Source: Branchiostoma floridae (Eukaryota; Chordata; Leptocardii; Amphioxiformes; Branchiostomatidae). Taken from it: a stretch of 64,000 bases of DNA. The position numbers were made by a program, and so were the translations under genes. Numbering within the stretch: the stretch's first letter is position 1; every line of letters begins with the position of its first letter. Under the pieces are notes generated by a model, which had not been told where the DNA came from, searched no databases, and saw nothing but the letters and a program-made list of their open reading frames with translations. Location: positions 9,880,360-9,944,359 of the forward strand of contig NC_049980.1 of NCBI RefSeq assembly GCF_000003815.2, in the 5' to 3' direction. Shown one piece after another: positions 11,659 through 22,400 of the stretch.

Positions 11659-12298
11659 TATATATATGCGTGCGTGTCCGATCCCTTATCCCACTGACAA
11701 AAGGTCAATTTTACAGACAACTAAAAAGCTATTGAGCATCTCAACCGTGAGACTCAATACATTATCTTCGTAGCCCGATAAAGTACCATCACTTGACAGT
11801 CGGAATAAGCTCATTTCTAAGGAAAAACACAAGGCTACTGACCACATTACAGTGGTTGAGCTCCCGCAGCATGTCCGCCTCCCTCTTGAAGAGTTCGTAA
11901 TTTGGCTTTCCCTTGTTGTAGATTTTCACTGCAACCTGTCAGAAATTACACATACTTCTAAGCTTGTAGGCTATGTATCGCGGCAGAAGTTGATGCCTTC
12001 TAGATACTTCTTTCAGTAGTTTTACATGAGTCATCATACAAGTGTTGAAACGTGAACGATGAACAGACAAAATCATTAAATCTTTTCTCAACAAGAGTGA
12101 AACGGTCTGACAAGAAAGGTGTAACTTATTACCTGCATGTGTTTGGGAGTTCCGTAAAAGCCTAGTACCAATAGCCTCATTTTGAACGACAATCTCAAGG
12201 AGTCCTCGGCGGTAGCCAGCTTGATGTCACCAAACTTCCCGGTTGCGATTGTCTTCACCAGGAAGTACCCACGGTCTCGACATTCTTTATCCTCCATT
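2854..12298 (-). CDS. Protein kinase-like protein lacking DFG, with a long repeat-rich C-terminal tail
   Basis: Spliced minus-strand exons: 12298-12133, 11935-11843, 9762-9560, 9209-9154, 7934-7775, 6945-6806 and 6125-2854. All have AG/GT borders and matching phases. From the ATG at 12297 this gives 1,362 residues. The kinase domain occupies about residues 10-290: glycine loop ATGKFG (first Gly is Ala), VAVK lysine 59, a Glu in the helix-C segment KREADML, catalytic loop HRDLTVDN (153-160, Lys replaced by Thr), PPE at 207-209, DVWGMGV, and KRPT near the end. The position of DFG reads GFY (173-175) across the exon 4/5 junction, so the metal-binding Asp is missing. About 20 extra residues sit between strands 2 and 3. 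The tail of about 1,070 residues holds two repeat families and ends strongly basic. It resembles CAMK/TSSK/PLK-like Ser/Thr kinases; I cannot name an orthologue. It may be catalytically impaired, or a scaffold; that is inference. Confidence 0.82.
3180..4760 (-). repeat. Coding repeat of about 100 residues in the kinase tail
   Basis: Six copies of the block PSPCLTPPPECL (one is PSPGL, one begins LSPCL) recur in the last kinase exon. Each follows F[RK]xR and is followed by an acidic run. Between them recur PMTQKDV, PKPPPGKKS, SGQxxSSRAQIRKRE and ANKTSRF blocks. The DNA copies diverge but clearly share one origin. Each core carries an S-P and a T-P site, which would suit proline-directed kinases; that is inference from motif form only. 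Confidence 0.85.
5090..5730 (-). repeat. Coding minisatellite, 63/69-bp units (21/23 residues) in the kinase tail
   Basis: About ten head-to-tail units encode variants of DADLSARKRRGRDASHADRS followed by GNV. Most units are 63 bp; some carry a 6-bp insertion that adds Glu-Ser. The DNA of neighbouring units is nearly identical, so the array is young or homogenised. All length changes are multiples of three, so the frame is kept. Copy number probably varies between individuals. Confidence 0.9.
8316..8410. mobile_element. Small foldback element (family copy 1) with 12-bp target duplication
   Basis: The direct repeat TAGACACAACAT lies at 8316-8327 and 8399-8410. Between them is a 71-bp element that starts AGCCTGGAATC and ends GATTCCAGGC, an inverted repeat. 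The inside has no coding capacity. Confidence 0.75.
8540..9060 (+). mobile_element. 3' end of a non-LTR retrotransposon, degenerate
   Basis: In one frame the DNA encodes VCPFCPELIEDEFHLMVVCP and then KYSDIRYSLYRR. The CxxC...H...C pattern is the zinc-binding stretch common at the C-terminus of LINE reverse transcriptase proteins. Just upstream, LRIGCHKLSIETARLNK continues the same protein but in another frame, so at least one frameshift is present. The copy ends with TGTGCAATAAAGTTATAT, the type of 3' tail seen at several other places in this window. It is inactive. Confidence 0.75.
9985..10215 (-). mobile_element. LINE (CR1/L2-like) C-terminal fragment, degenerate
   Basis: Read on the minus strand with two frame changes, the segment gives TRGHSLRFKRTPRTTEY, then FFGVGVIP-like sequence, then SVNRFKQRLGNLIW-like sequence. 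This order (TRGH ... FF ... WN-LP ... VN-FK-RLD) is the usual end of CR1/L2 reverse transcriptase proteins. The fragment lies in an intron of the kinase gene. Confidence 0.6.
11081..11303. mobile_element. Terminal-inverted-repeat element, about 223 bp
   Basis: The left end ACCCCTGTCACATT and the right end AATGTGACAGGGGT are perfect inverted repeats, and weaker pairing continues inward (GATCTTCGGGCG against the CGTCCGATCGA side). TA lies next to both ends. A LINE-like 3' tail (TGTTGTGCAATAATG) sits inside, near 11213. There is no coding capacity. It looks like a MITE. Confidence 0.65.
11629..11677. repeat. TA/TG microsatellite
   Basis: A run of TA dinucleotides of about 24 bp continues into GCGCG(TA)n and TGCGTGCGTG. 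It is a simple-sequence repeat in a kinase intron. Confidence 0.85.
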
Positions 12299-12569
12299 CT
12301 ACAACATGGCGACACACAGCACCGGTATAGCGACATGTTCTTCATTTGTCCTTTCTGTTGCAGGTATGTGGCCGTGGAATACTTAGAAAGTCTGTGTTAA
12401 CTCCAAGAATTGAATAAAGTAAATAGCTTACATGGATAACGTTGGATGTGATACACATCAAAGTTAGACACAGGGTCGTAAGAACTTAAGACAGCAATAA
12501 TCTATCTGTTGCTGCTTACGTTAACTTGTGTGCTTATGGTAAAAATCATAAAAACATTGACGGACATAC

Positions 12570-12841
12570 CTCAATTTGAATGTCGACAGTCCAAGGTAAT
12601 CAATCTCTCGTAAATACTCGAAAGGTAAGTTTTTCACAATGATTCGCTTGTTAATCGCACGCGAAATACGGCGGCGTCCAACAAACCTGTTGTCTTTACA
12701 GCGGTAAACAACAACAGTGGCAGGGGTATTCGAGGACACCGCATTGTTGAGCATTAGAACGTCACAATTTCGAACGTCGAACGTCACAACGGTGTGCGCC
12801 CTACTGCGAGCGCCACCATGCGGCGGGCGTAGGTAGAACAT
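12570..12841 (-). CDS. Candidate upstream coding exon of the kinase gene
   Basis: An open frame begins with ATG at 12841 and ends at 12570 with AG followed by GTATGT, a strong donor. Joining it to the acceptor TTGTAG at 12299 keeps the frame exactly (AG plus A makes Arg, then MEDKECRDRG). It would add 91 residues ahead of the kinase domain, ending IDYLGLSTFKLR. I see no known domain in it. The alternative is that translation starts at 12297 and this is 5' UTR. The perfect phase match favours coding, but the GC-rich start of the exon could equally be leader sequence. Confidence 0.45.
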
Positions 12842-12992
12842 CAACGGTTAGAATCATACGGATTTACTAAAAGAAGCTTACGAATTTCACGCAATATAAA
12901 TTTTACGGAATTAATACAATCCACTTCTAAAAAAAAGTTTTAAAGAATTCGTTTCTAATTGTAAGGACTTAGGACAGTTCTGTGTGCGTCTG

Positions 12993-13870
12993 TAAGGTAT
13001 TCAGTACCAGGGACAGGCCTGTTTACCTTGTGTGGACGGTGTTCAACACCAGGTACAGGTGTGTTAGCCATTGTGGTTGGTGTTCAGCACCAAGGATTGG
13101 TATGTTAACCAGTGTGGTTGGTGTTCAGCACCAAGGATTGGTATGTTAACCAGTGTGGTTGGTGTTCAGCACCAAGGATTGGTCTGTTAGCCATTTTTAG
13201 TTGGTGTTCAGCACCAGGGTCTGTTTACCTTGTGTGGACGTTGTTCAGCAACAGGTACAGGTGTGTTAGAGTGTGTATATAAATTTTAGTTTTCAGCACC
13301 AGGGACAGGTCTGTTAGTCAGTGTGTGGTTGGAGTTCAGTACCAGGGACAGGTATGATCCAATTGTGGATGGTGTTCAACACAAGGGATTAGTCTGTTAA
13401 AGCAATTTGCAGTTGGTATTCAGCATCAGGGACAGGTGTGTTAGCCATTGTGGTTGGTCTTCAGCACCAAGGATTGGTATGTTAACCAGTGTGGTTGGTG
13501 TTCAGCACCAGGGATTGGTCTGTTAACCTTTATGCAGTTGGTGTAGAGCACCAGGGACAGGTCTGTTAGCCATTTTTAGTTGGTGTTCAGCACCAATGAT
13601 TGGTATGTTAACCAGTGTGGTTGGTGTTCAGCACCAGGGATTGATATTTAGCCATTTTGTGGTTGGTGTAAAGCACCAGGGACGGGGTTGTTAGCCATTT
13701 TTAGTTGGTGTTTAGCACCAGGGACAGATCTGTTAGACATTGTGGTCGGTGTTTAGCACCAGGGATTGATTTGTTAGCCTGTATGTGGTTAGTGTTCAGC
13801 ACCGGGGACCGGTCTCATAGCCAGTGTGGTTGGTGTTCAGCACCAGGGACAGGTCTGTTAGCCTGCATGT
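12993..13870. repeat. Minisatellite, about 42-bp unit, roughly 20 copies
   Basis: The unit reads roughly TTCAGCACCAGGGACAGG then TCTGTTAGCCAGTGTGGTTGG and repeats head to tail for nearly 0.9 kb. Variants include AAGGATTGG for AGGGACAGG and TTTTTAGTTGG for GTGTGGTTGG. Unit length is 40-46 bp. A run of about 16 C follows at 13913. The array lies between the 5' end of the kinase gene and the 3' end of the Shb-like gene. Confidence 0.9.
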
Positions 13871-16458
13871 GATTGTGATTGTGGTACAGTATCGGAGTCA
13901 TTTGAATGACACTGCCCCCCCCCCCCCACCCCATCTGTAATACAGTCATGTCCTGCTCACTATTCAAAGACTAGCCATATACAAAAGGTACTGACGCTGA
14001 TAAAATGGCACACACGGACTAATGGTGTATGCATAGATTTCCTTTTAATCCTTCCCCAGGCCTTGGGTCTTACACAATTTCACAGAAAGGATGGCAAAAT
14101 AAAGATACATCTCAGGGGTATCCGAACATATTAAGCTGCATACAGAAGCAATCAGCATGGTCCAGATTCCTGGCCAATATCACATTAGGAACAGACACAC
14201 TGACTTGCTACCTCATGTCTTATCGAGTCAACTCAAGTGCAATTACACATTAATTTTTTTCCTGTTGTCATAATCAGATATAAACACCTTTTCCTATAAT
14301 CACACACCACCACTAGCATTGCTTGGCTGATTTCCTACAACCATAAAAGAATTTTATAATATATATCCAGCCATTGTTGTAACATTATGGATGATGTAAC
14401 GCATATTTTCTAGAATAAATACTTTGTTTAGCAGTTTTATGCAACAACAATCTTTACAAACAGGAAGACAGAAAACAGAATAAAAACAAAGACTAGCACA
14501 ACACATCTTCAAATAATAAAAATGATGATCTAAAAAGAAGGATGAAAATGCAAAATACAGGAGCTGCAGCTGAAACAGCTTTATGAAATCTGAAACTATT
14601 CCAATTTTTTGTCTGTGGAGTCCATTCCAGTCACTACGTGTTTGTTGCCATTGTTTAGAATTGCTTCCAAAGATTTGTAACTGTAATCAAATAAGAACAG
14701 CTCATAGAATTGTTGCTCTTTTGCCCTAATATGAAAAGATATGTTGCCAATTTCTTCTGTTTGTCCAAGACTCAGGTATATGGTTGTCTGAATTCTGTGT
14801 CTTTAATATTCTTCATTCCCCAAAAAAACATCATTTACTCAACAACCTCCTTTTTGCTAGAATTGACATTTACATTTAAACAATACAACTATTTACAGCT
14901 AAGAACATATAAAAATGTGAAAAATGCAAACTTTTACCCTCATGAAGTTTCCATCTCTTGATAATTAACCATGTACATGTACAAGTATGTATCTTCACTT
15001 GATTACAGTAGGAGAATACTCACAATATAGAGGGAAACATGAAGAAATGATGTTGAGGTTGTTCTACAATATACACCATGTACATTACATACAGTACTGT
15101 ACTGCTGTCAAACATTATTTTCCATAATTTGCAACAAAGATATTTTTCACTCAATGCATTGCTTGAAAAGTACAAAATTGCACTGAAGAATATAAATAAC
15201 TTATTGTATAGAAGCAAGAAAACTTTTGAGAAAGTTTGAATTCATAGAAAAAGGTGAAAGTTCTTGTTTCTGTCTGTAAATTCCTCTCAGAATGCAGTAC
15301 AGCAAGCTGAACCTAATGCATGGTCAAGAAGCTCTGCAGAAATATGTCACTTCACAGGCCATTCCTAGCCTTGTTTCCAGCCTATTACAGCTCCCGAGTT
15401 TCTTGTCCTCTGCGCAAAGGACAGAAGAGAAACAGGAGCTATAGTATGGCTGGAAACCAGGCTAGGCTATTCCTACTTAGCAGTGTCAAGCTTGAATTGC
15501 CTGGGTTGGCAGATGTTCTCTATATATTGTAACATCCTGTTCAGAAGCACCCTTTGATAAAGATTTGCTATTCAAAAGACTAACATAAGTTACAAAGAAT
15601 ATGTTACATATCTTTTAAAAGTATTGATAAGCAATAAACTGTGTTACAGAAGCACACTCACAGAAGCTTAGGGCAGAAATCAAAAGGCAGCTACCAATAA
15701 ATTACAAATGTCTTGAATTTGACTTTGTTCAATGTTGAGAATTGTTGCCATTGAAAATGATAGTTTTGACAAATGATTGCTGTTCTTTTTACAAAAAACT
15801 AAGTGATTGTTTGCCACATACCTTGGATTGTATAAAACTCTTTTTATATCCCTTCTGATAGTATCATTTGTGCACTTAATCCACTTAATCATACATGTAA
15901 AGACCTTTCTGGTTGTCCACCCCAGATACTAAGTAATGTCTTCTCGATGAGATTGATTTCAAACCTGCCTTAAACAGCCATCACAATCATCATCACCAAG
16001 CCATCTCATGGCAACTGTCAATGTAATTATCAGAGGTAGTCTGGGCACCCAAAATTTTCAGGACAAAATCATTAACACAATAGAAACTCTCAAAATATAT
16101 AAGATACAATCAGCAAAAATCAAGGTGCCATACAGTTGCTATTTGATTGGTTAGCAGCAACAAGCCAATCAGATGGCATCTTTGCTATTAATCACCATAT
16201 CATTAGCATAAATCACAGGATGGAAAACACTTCAAATCATTAAAAATATCAACAAAACAAACCAAGTCTTTGCATGTAAGTATGATCATAAAATCTCTTG
16301 ATAGTAAAATTAATCTCCTGATAGCCACTATGATATATATGGTTTTGTATCAATAAGTAATATGTCATAAAAATAGTAATAACTGAGTGCAAACAGGACT
16401 ATACAAAGCTTGTAGAGAAGCAAAATTAGAGCTGGTTCCATGGGGTTTTTCTGAGACT
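13871..16458. other. Intergenic and probable 3' UTR of the Shb-like gene
   Basis: No coding exon is recognisable. The sequence is AT-rich. The part next to 16459 is probably the 3' UTR of the minus-strand adaptor gene, but I could not pick its polyadenylation site. A foldback element at 15358-15475 is listed separately. Confidence 0.5.
15358..15475. mobile_element. Small foldback element (family copy 2)
   Basis: The inverted arms are GCCTTGTTTCCAGCC on the left and GGCTGGAAACCAGGC on the right, with weaker pairing continuing to AGCTCC. Direct repeats GC[C/T]ATTCCTA flank it (left copy near 15358-15367, right copy near 15466-15475). The inside is non-coding. Confidence 0.7.
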
Positions 16459-19400
16459 CTACATAAGCTGACATATTATGGGATATCTTAGTTTCATGTG
16501 TTCGGCCCCCTTGATGTTGAGGGTGTGTATGGAGTAGTGGTAGATCACGTCCGGTACGGTGTCAAACGGTTTGCTGCACTCCCCAAGGATGTATTTCAGG
16601 TCCACATTGTGTGCTATCTTCATGTGCATAAACCCCTTGGCACTCCTGCAGAAAATGAATACACGAGAGGCGATGGGTTTAATACACTTACTACATCATA
16701 TACTTCATTGCCACATCCTGTAGAATCAAGTCATGTTTCGGGTCCAACGACATTTTCAAAACAGTATGCAATGAAAAGTACACAGCAAGTAATAGAATGA
16801 TAAGGCTGTAATTACAGTACAGCACAATGTACAAGTACATCAGGCAATAAAAATTGTGTTCTCACATGAGCTAATCTATTGCTACATCAAAGCCTAACCT
16901 CAAATGCTGCCATACAAAACAAGACCGTCTGGGAATGTCTGTGCAGCTTAAACATTAACATAACCCCACCTAGCTCTTCACGTGGCTAATTGTTGTGTAT
17001 ATGTATGGATATTGTCAGATATTCTGGTCAGTTGGTTTCAATTTGCCCCATAATCTAAAAAAAAAGAGCCAATATGTTCTTACTTGATGGATAAGGAAAA
17101 GTTTGTCCGGGAGCTCTCGCTGTTCCTGACCAGGAAACTGCACTCCCTACAGGAGCGCAGCACGTTCTCCGCATCTACTCTGCTAATGGACCCATGGTAC
17201 CACCTGTATGGAATACACATTAAGCACTGTCATTCAAATACACAAATTCAATCACACATTCAGCCCATGGGGATGAGAAGTAATCATTTTACAGATAAAT
17301 GATATAGCTGAACTGAATACACGTGCTAGAATGTCAATCAACCCTCTCCCTAGATCTGTACAATGTAACTTTTCACTCCTTTTCTCTTTGCATCATTACA
17401 TAACAACATATGCCACATCCTTACAGATAGCCCATTGAAGATTACTGTAAATGCAATTAAGTTTGCGGGGATTTAATTTTGGGGTAGCGGGAAAAAGGAC
17501 TGTTGGCAGTGGTTTAAATTAGCAGAAGTCTCTTACTGCCATGGAAAAATGTTCCCGTGGTTTCAAGTTTGCGATGAATTGGCAACCACGAAAACCGCAA
17601 ACATAAAACTACTGCGAAAATTTCTGCATTTACAGTAATGCGGGGGCAAAATGGTAAAAATCAACTTCACTTGGCTTACCTTTGACCTTCCAGAGGAATA
17701 GATGGATCGATGGGCTCTGACCCCTCATGTGAGTGTTTCCTGAATACCCTGGTTTTGCTGAGAGGACTAGCAGAGCTCTCCGGTACTGCAGCAAGCCGCT
17801 TGTCTGCTGAAGGTGGGGTGTGGGTGGACGGTGGTGGGGAGGGCTGCTGCTGGTCCAACTGGGCTGGAAATACAAATGGATATCATATTACACTCAGATA
17901 GCCATGTCTATCACAATCGTCTATAACCAAACTTTGGTCCAAAGGTTTACAACATCACTTATAACCATAGCTGAGTATAGAAAGCACAAGCTGCATTCCA
18001 TAGCCTGGGTATGTTTTAGGGTAGCAAGTATAAGGAGTCCCGGTAGAAATCGGATGGTACCTAGGCTGGGCATTCTAGGGTGCTTACCACTAAAAGCTAC
18101 AGATAAGAAAAGTGACTTGTAGATAAAAATGAGTCATTCTTTGTTCCAAATTATATCTTGCAATGCCTATTAATAAAAGATCTGTAAATTCTTGTCAAAC
18201 CATGCTGGTTAGTATGACTTGAAATGACTGATAGATGTCAGTTGAGTATGTATGTGAGACAGTTACCTCCATGAGCAAGAAAGTATACGACAGGAGGTTT
18301 CAGTCTCATCACATTGACTGCACAGGGGGATGATGGGAAAACAGAGATGGGAAGGAGAATAGATAGAAGAGAAGGGCATAGCTGCTTGTACTATCAAAAA
18401 CAGAGGTTAAATCTGATAAAGAAATCAAAGGCACATTGGGAATAAAGCCCTGCTGTATGGCAAGTACATGTAGTTTTATTACATGTCATTAGAATAGCGT
18501 AAGAGCCAAGAGTCAAAACTAAAATGTCAGAATCAAAATGTAAAGAAATGTCCTCACAGCAACCTTTGCTCTACAGTGTCCTTGGAGGGTGATAATCAGT
18601 TTAGTTATCATGCAACTTTGCACTACTTTTATAAACGTGTCATCCCAAACAAGATTCATTAGACAATATTTCTGGCAGGGCATTTTCTCTTCAATCCAAT
18701 TTATGCTGGGTAAACTTGTTACTGCAGCAAAGTCAATACCTTTTAGATGTTACTAAATAAGTCTGGTACGGGGCACACGGTGCCATCTATTATCAATTAC
18801 ATGCTAGAGTCACACTGGGCTGTCAGGGGTTGGTCGTTTGGTTTCCAGGGAGAAATATGTACTCTCCAAGCAGAGGTTGGTGGGGAAGACTGTGGCCTTT
18901 GGGGTGGGGAGTTCAGACAGAAAATGCCAGATATGAGAAAAGGGTCACAATTTACCCCACCAACCTCTGCTTAGAGAGAAGAGATATACTGAATATTTTC
19001 CTGCCCAGATCTTATTATTTTGAAAAATACAGCTCAGTTTTTCCTTTTCCACCTTAGATATTCATGTTGAGACTCTGTGGATGGGGAAAGTTTTCTACAA
19101 GTAAAATAATTTCAGTCTGGTTGAAAAATGTTTACATATCAAAGACAACCATATTTTATATACTCAGCTCTTTTGACCTGTGACATTTTGATGTCCCTGG
19201 TTTCCAAGGCACCAAAAATATGTCAAAAATGGAATGTATGAGCTTTTCCAGTGGAGCAAAATGTTATTTCTTATCATTTCATGTATCATATTTCTTTCTC
19301 ACTTTCCACTTTGCAGCTAAACTTTTCCATTTAGTGTCCTTTATTTCTGTTGGTGGATAGGATTATAATGATATTTGACTTCAATACATGAGAGATTCAT

Positions 19401-22400
19401 TAGCATTGATAGTAATTGTTCAGTGCCCCAAACCTCTTTTTTTCCTAGCAACAGCTCTTAACATAAACACGCAAACGTTCATGTATGCAATCAAAGGCAA
19501 AACCTAATGACGTTTTCTAGGAAGAGCCAGCCATATGTACATGTAATTTGGTGGAAAATTTGAAAGCGCTGTGTGGGTGTTTAGACATATTAATCTGAGT
19601 ACGTCAGTAAAGCTAGACATTCCACACGTGAGCTGGTTATGCATGTATGTGCTCAACAGAGCCATACTGGTAAACACCTTCAGCATTTAGAAAGGAACAC
19701 CTCCAGCAATACATACATGTACATGAAATAAAAAGATTAAAGGACAGATCTTTTTGATTTATTGCAGTAGAATAACTTATTCCCATTGGTATGATCACAT
19801 CATTAAGGTGCTAAAGGTCATTGAAAGAAACTCAAAATAAACTCCAATCTTTAAAGAACAAAACAAAAAAAAAACACAACCTTGTGTCCACATTTGCCCA
19901 CGCTTTTCCCACCCGCACCTTGAAAGCCTTTGCGATTTATGTATTGTTTTGCAAGTATACCAGATTTTGTTGTTCTAACTTCTATTTCAAAACTACATGT
20001 GGCATTTTTTAAAGATTTGCCTTCTACCATGAGCATTTGAAAAATGAATAGCTTTTATTAAAGAGAAAGCTTTCAGATGTCAAGAATATTAATAAAGAGA
20101 GATAGAGAAAGAGAGACACAGAGTACCTGGTCTATGGCGGCACCTTTTTCTGTATACTTTAGTGGAAAGGAGGAGAGATGGCAGTCACACACACACACAA
20201 AACACACAGAGAAAGAAGAAAGAAAGTGAGAAGAGGATGTAGGAAGAAGATGCTAGAACAGAGTATTGAAGACAGTGTGGCTACAACAGATTTCTGAATG
20301 CTTTGTTCATCCTACTATCACAGATGTCCATGTAGCCTTTGTTGAACTTGATCAAGACTGTGGAAAGATGCTCATGAGATTATAACAGAATACATGGATT
20401 CCTTCTTTGACTCTCAGGGTTTGAGAAAAAGACAAGGAGAGAATCACTTTGAGAAAGGAGTATAAAAGGACACGTATACATACAGAAAGACGAAGTATGC
20501 CATGTATACTCGTATTGGTATTGCTGACTTTAGACTTTAAGCAGATAGCACAACTCACAAGACATATTTCTACCTACTGACCAGTTAACATACATTTTGT
20601 AGCTTACATATTTAAAACATAAAAATGTTTCTGATATATTTCTTTATTTTCTTGGTCTAAAGACTCCAAACTTATCTTTTCAAAGTTTTCTTTATTCATA
20701 CATGTCTGCCTGTTATGTTCTAGAGCAACAGTACATGAAAATGTGCTACATCTTGTGACTGAGGAAAAGATGGTATATTCATTGACAAGGATACCTGCAA
20801 ATGCTTGAGACAGCCTCTCTTTGGAGGACCACTCCCATGGTTGGTCATAATCCTCCGCTGGTCTGGTGTCCTCATCTGGCTGCTGCTGTTGTTGTTGTTG
20901 TTGTTTCAACTGTGTTTCCTTTGCCTTTTCTAGTTCCCTGGCTAACCTGGCCTGGTGTGTGTCTGCGTCTATGTCCTCCGGAGCACTGGGTTCATAGGGG
21001 TCCTCGTACAACGCTGAGTCACTGCTGCTGCCCTCACTGTCGGGTGTGCTGGAGCGAGGTGTCTCTTCCTTGGCCTCCTTACTCTGTTGTATCCTGAGTT
21101 CTAAGGTTAGAAATGGATAAACAAACTCATCAATAGGAACAAGCCCTGAATCTGTCTTGCTACCTTATGTATGATATATATGACTGTTGCCGTCCAACTT
21201 TCCTATCTCCTTTTCATTTGCTTAAGCTTGTACCATAATTTAAGCTCCAGGGAAAGGTACTACTAGGGAAATGAACATTGAACTCATGAATGTAACGTTA
21301 TACAAATATTATACGTGTACCAAGGTCATCAAAAGACCCATATCAAACCACGCAGACCAATTTGTTTACTACAGCAGTGCTTTGTGGTTGCACAACATCT
21401 CTAGCATTTTTCATTGCAGTGATATTACGAAAATAACCCATGCCTACAAGTTTAACACTGATTACTACCAGTGAAATAACTGACAATTTCCAATCTACAT
21501 GGCTCTACCTGATTAAAGTGTCAATCTAGCAAATGTATGTGTAAGTAGCAAAAATGGCAAGTAATAAGTGGTAAGTGCCAAAACTTGATTATGTTACAGT
21601 GTTTTGATTAGAATATTGTTGCTCTGGCGCTGGAGTAAAAACAGTCAATCCATTTGATGCTAGAAATTTGGTAAGGGTGTTACTGGGAAATGTCTGGGAT
21701 GCTATGACACTACAATGTACGTACGGCCTGCTTCCTAGATGTACAGTAGACAAGCCAAACATGGGTAAATGCATGACTCAGAGCTTCAGCACTGACATGA
21801 CCAACTGAGCCAAACATGCACCATGAAAATTGGCCAATTTCATGGGTAAATGTAAAGCAGTGGGAGGTTGAGATTTGTTGCTGACAATGCTTGACATGGA
21901 GGTAATACCAGTAGAAAACATCCTATTACCATTTCCATGAACTTCCTTAAAGACTGTTAGCTCATACATGTACTATAACCACAGTGACACAGCTACACCC
22001 ATAGAAAACAGTGGAACCATTTGTTTGTATGATATTGGAAAGAATGCTAGTAAAAAGAAATATGAGAAAGGATAAACAGAAGCAGGCAAGGAAAATGGAA
22101 ATGTAGATTCTGAATATGAGGGGATGTGAAGAGAAACCAACCTTGTATAATCTTCTGTGCATCATACGGATCTGAGTAGTTGTTGAAGTCATCCTCTTTG
22201 GGTGGCCGACAGTCTGGAGGCACGTCGTAATCCCTGCTCTCAAGAACTGCTTTTCTGATGTCATAAGGGTCACTGTAGTCATCAAGCACAATGGGCTGGA
22301 GAACAGAAAAATTAACGGATTGATTTAAAAGTGTCAAATGTGAGAGAGGGCCATGAACATGAGCAACCACAGCTACTCTCTCTTTGGTCACAAAGGTATG

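Noticed and set aside
20129-20151. Possible 23-bp microexon (EKGAAIDQ) between Shb exons 3 and 4
   Set aside because: It has AG/GT borders but would shift phase 1 to phase 0, which does not fit exon 4. Direct joining of exon 3 to exon 4 gives AFAAQLDQQQP, matching the family.
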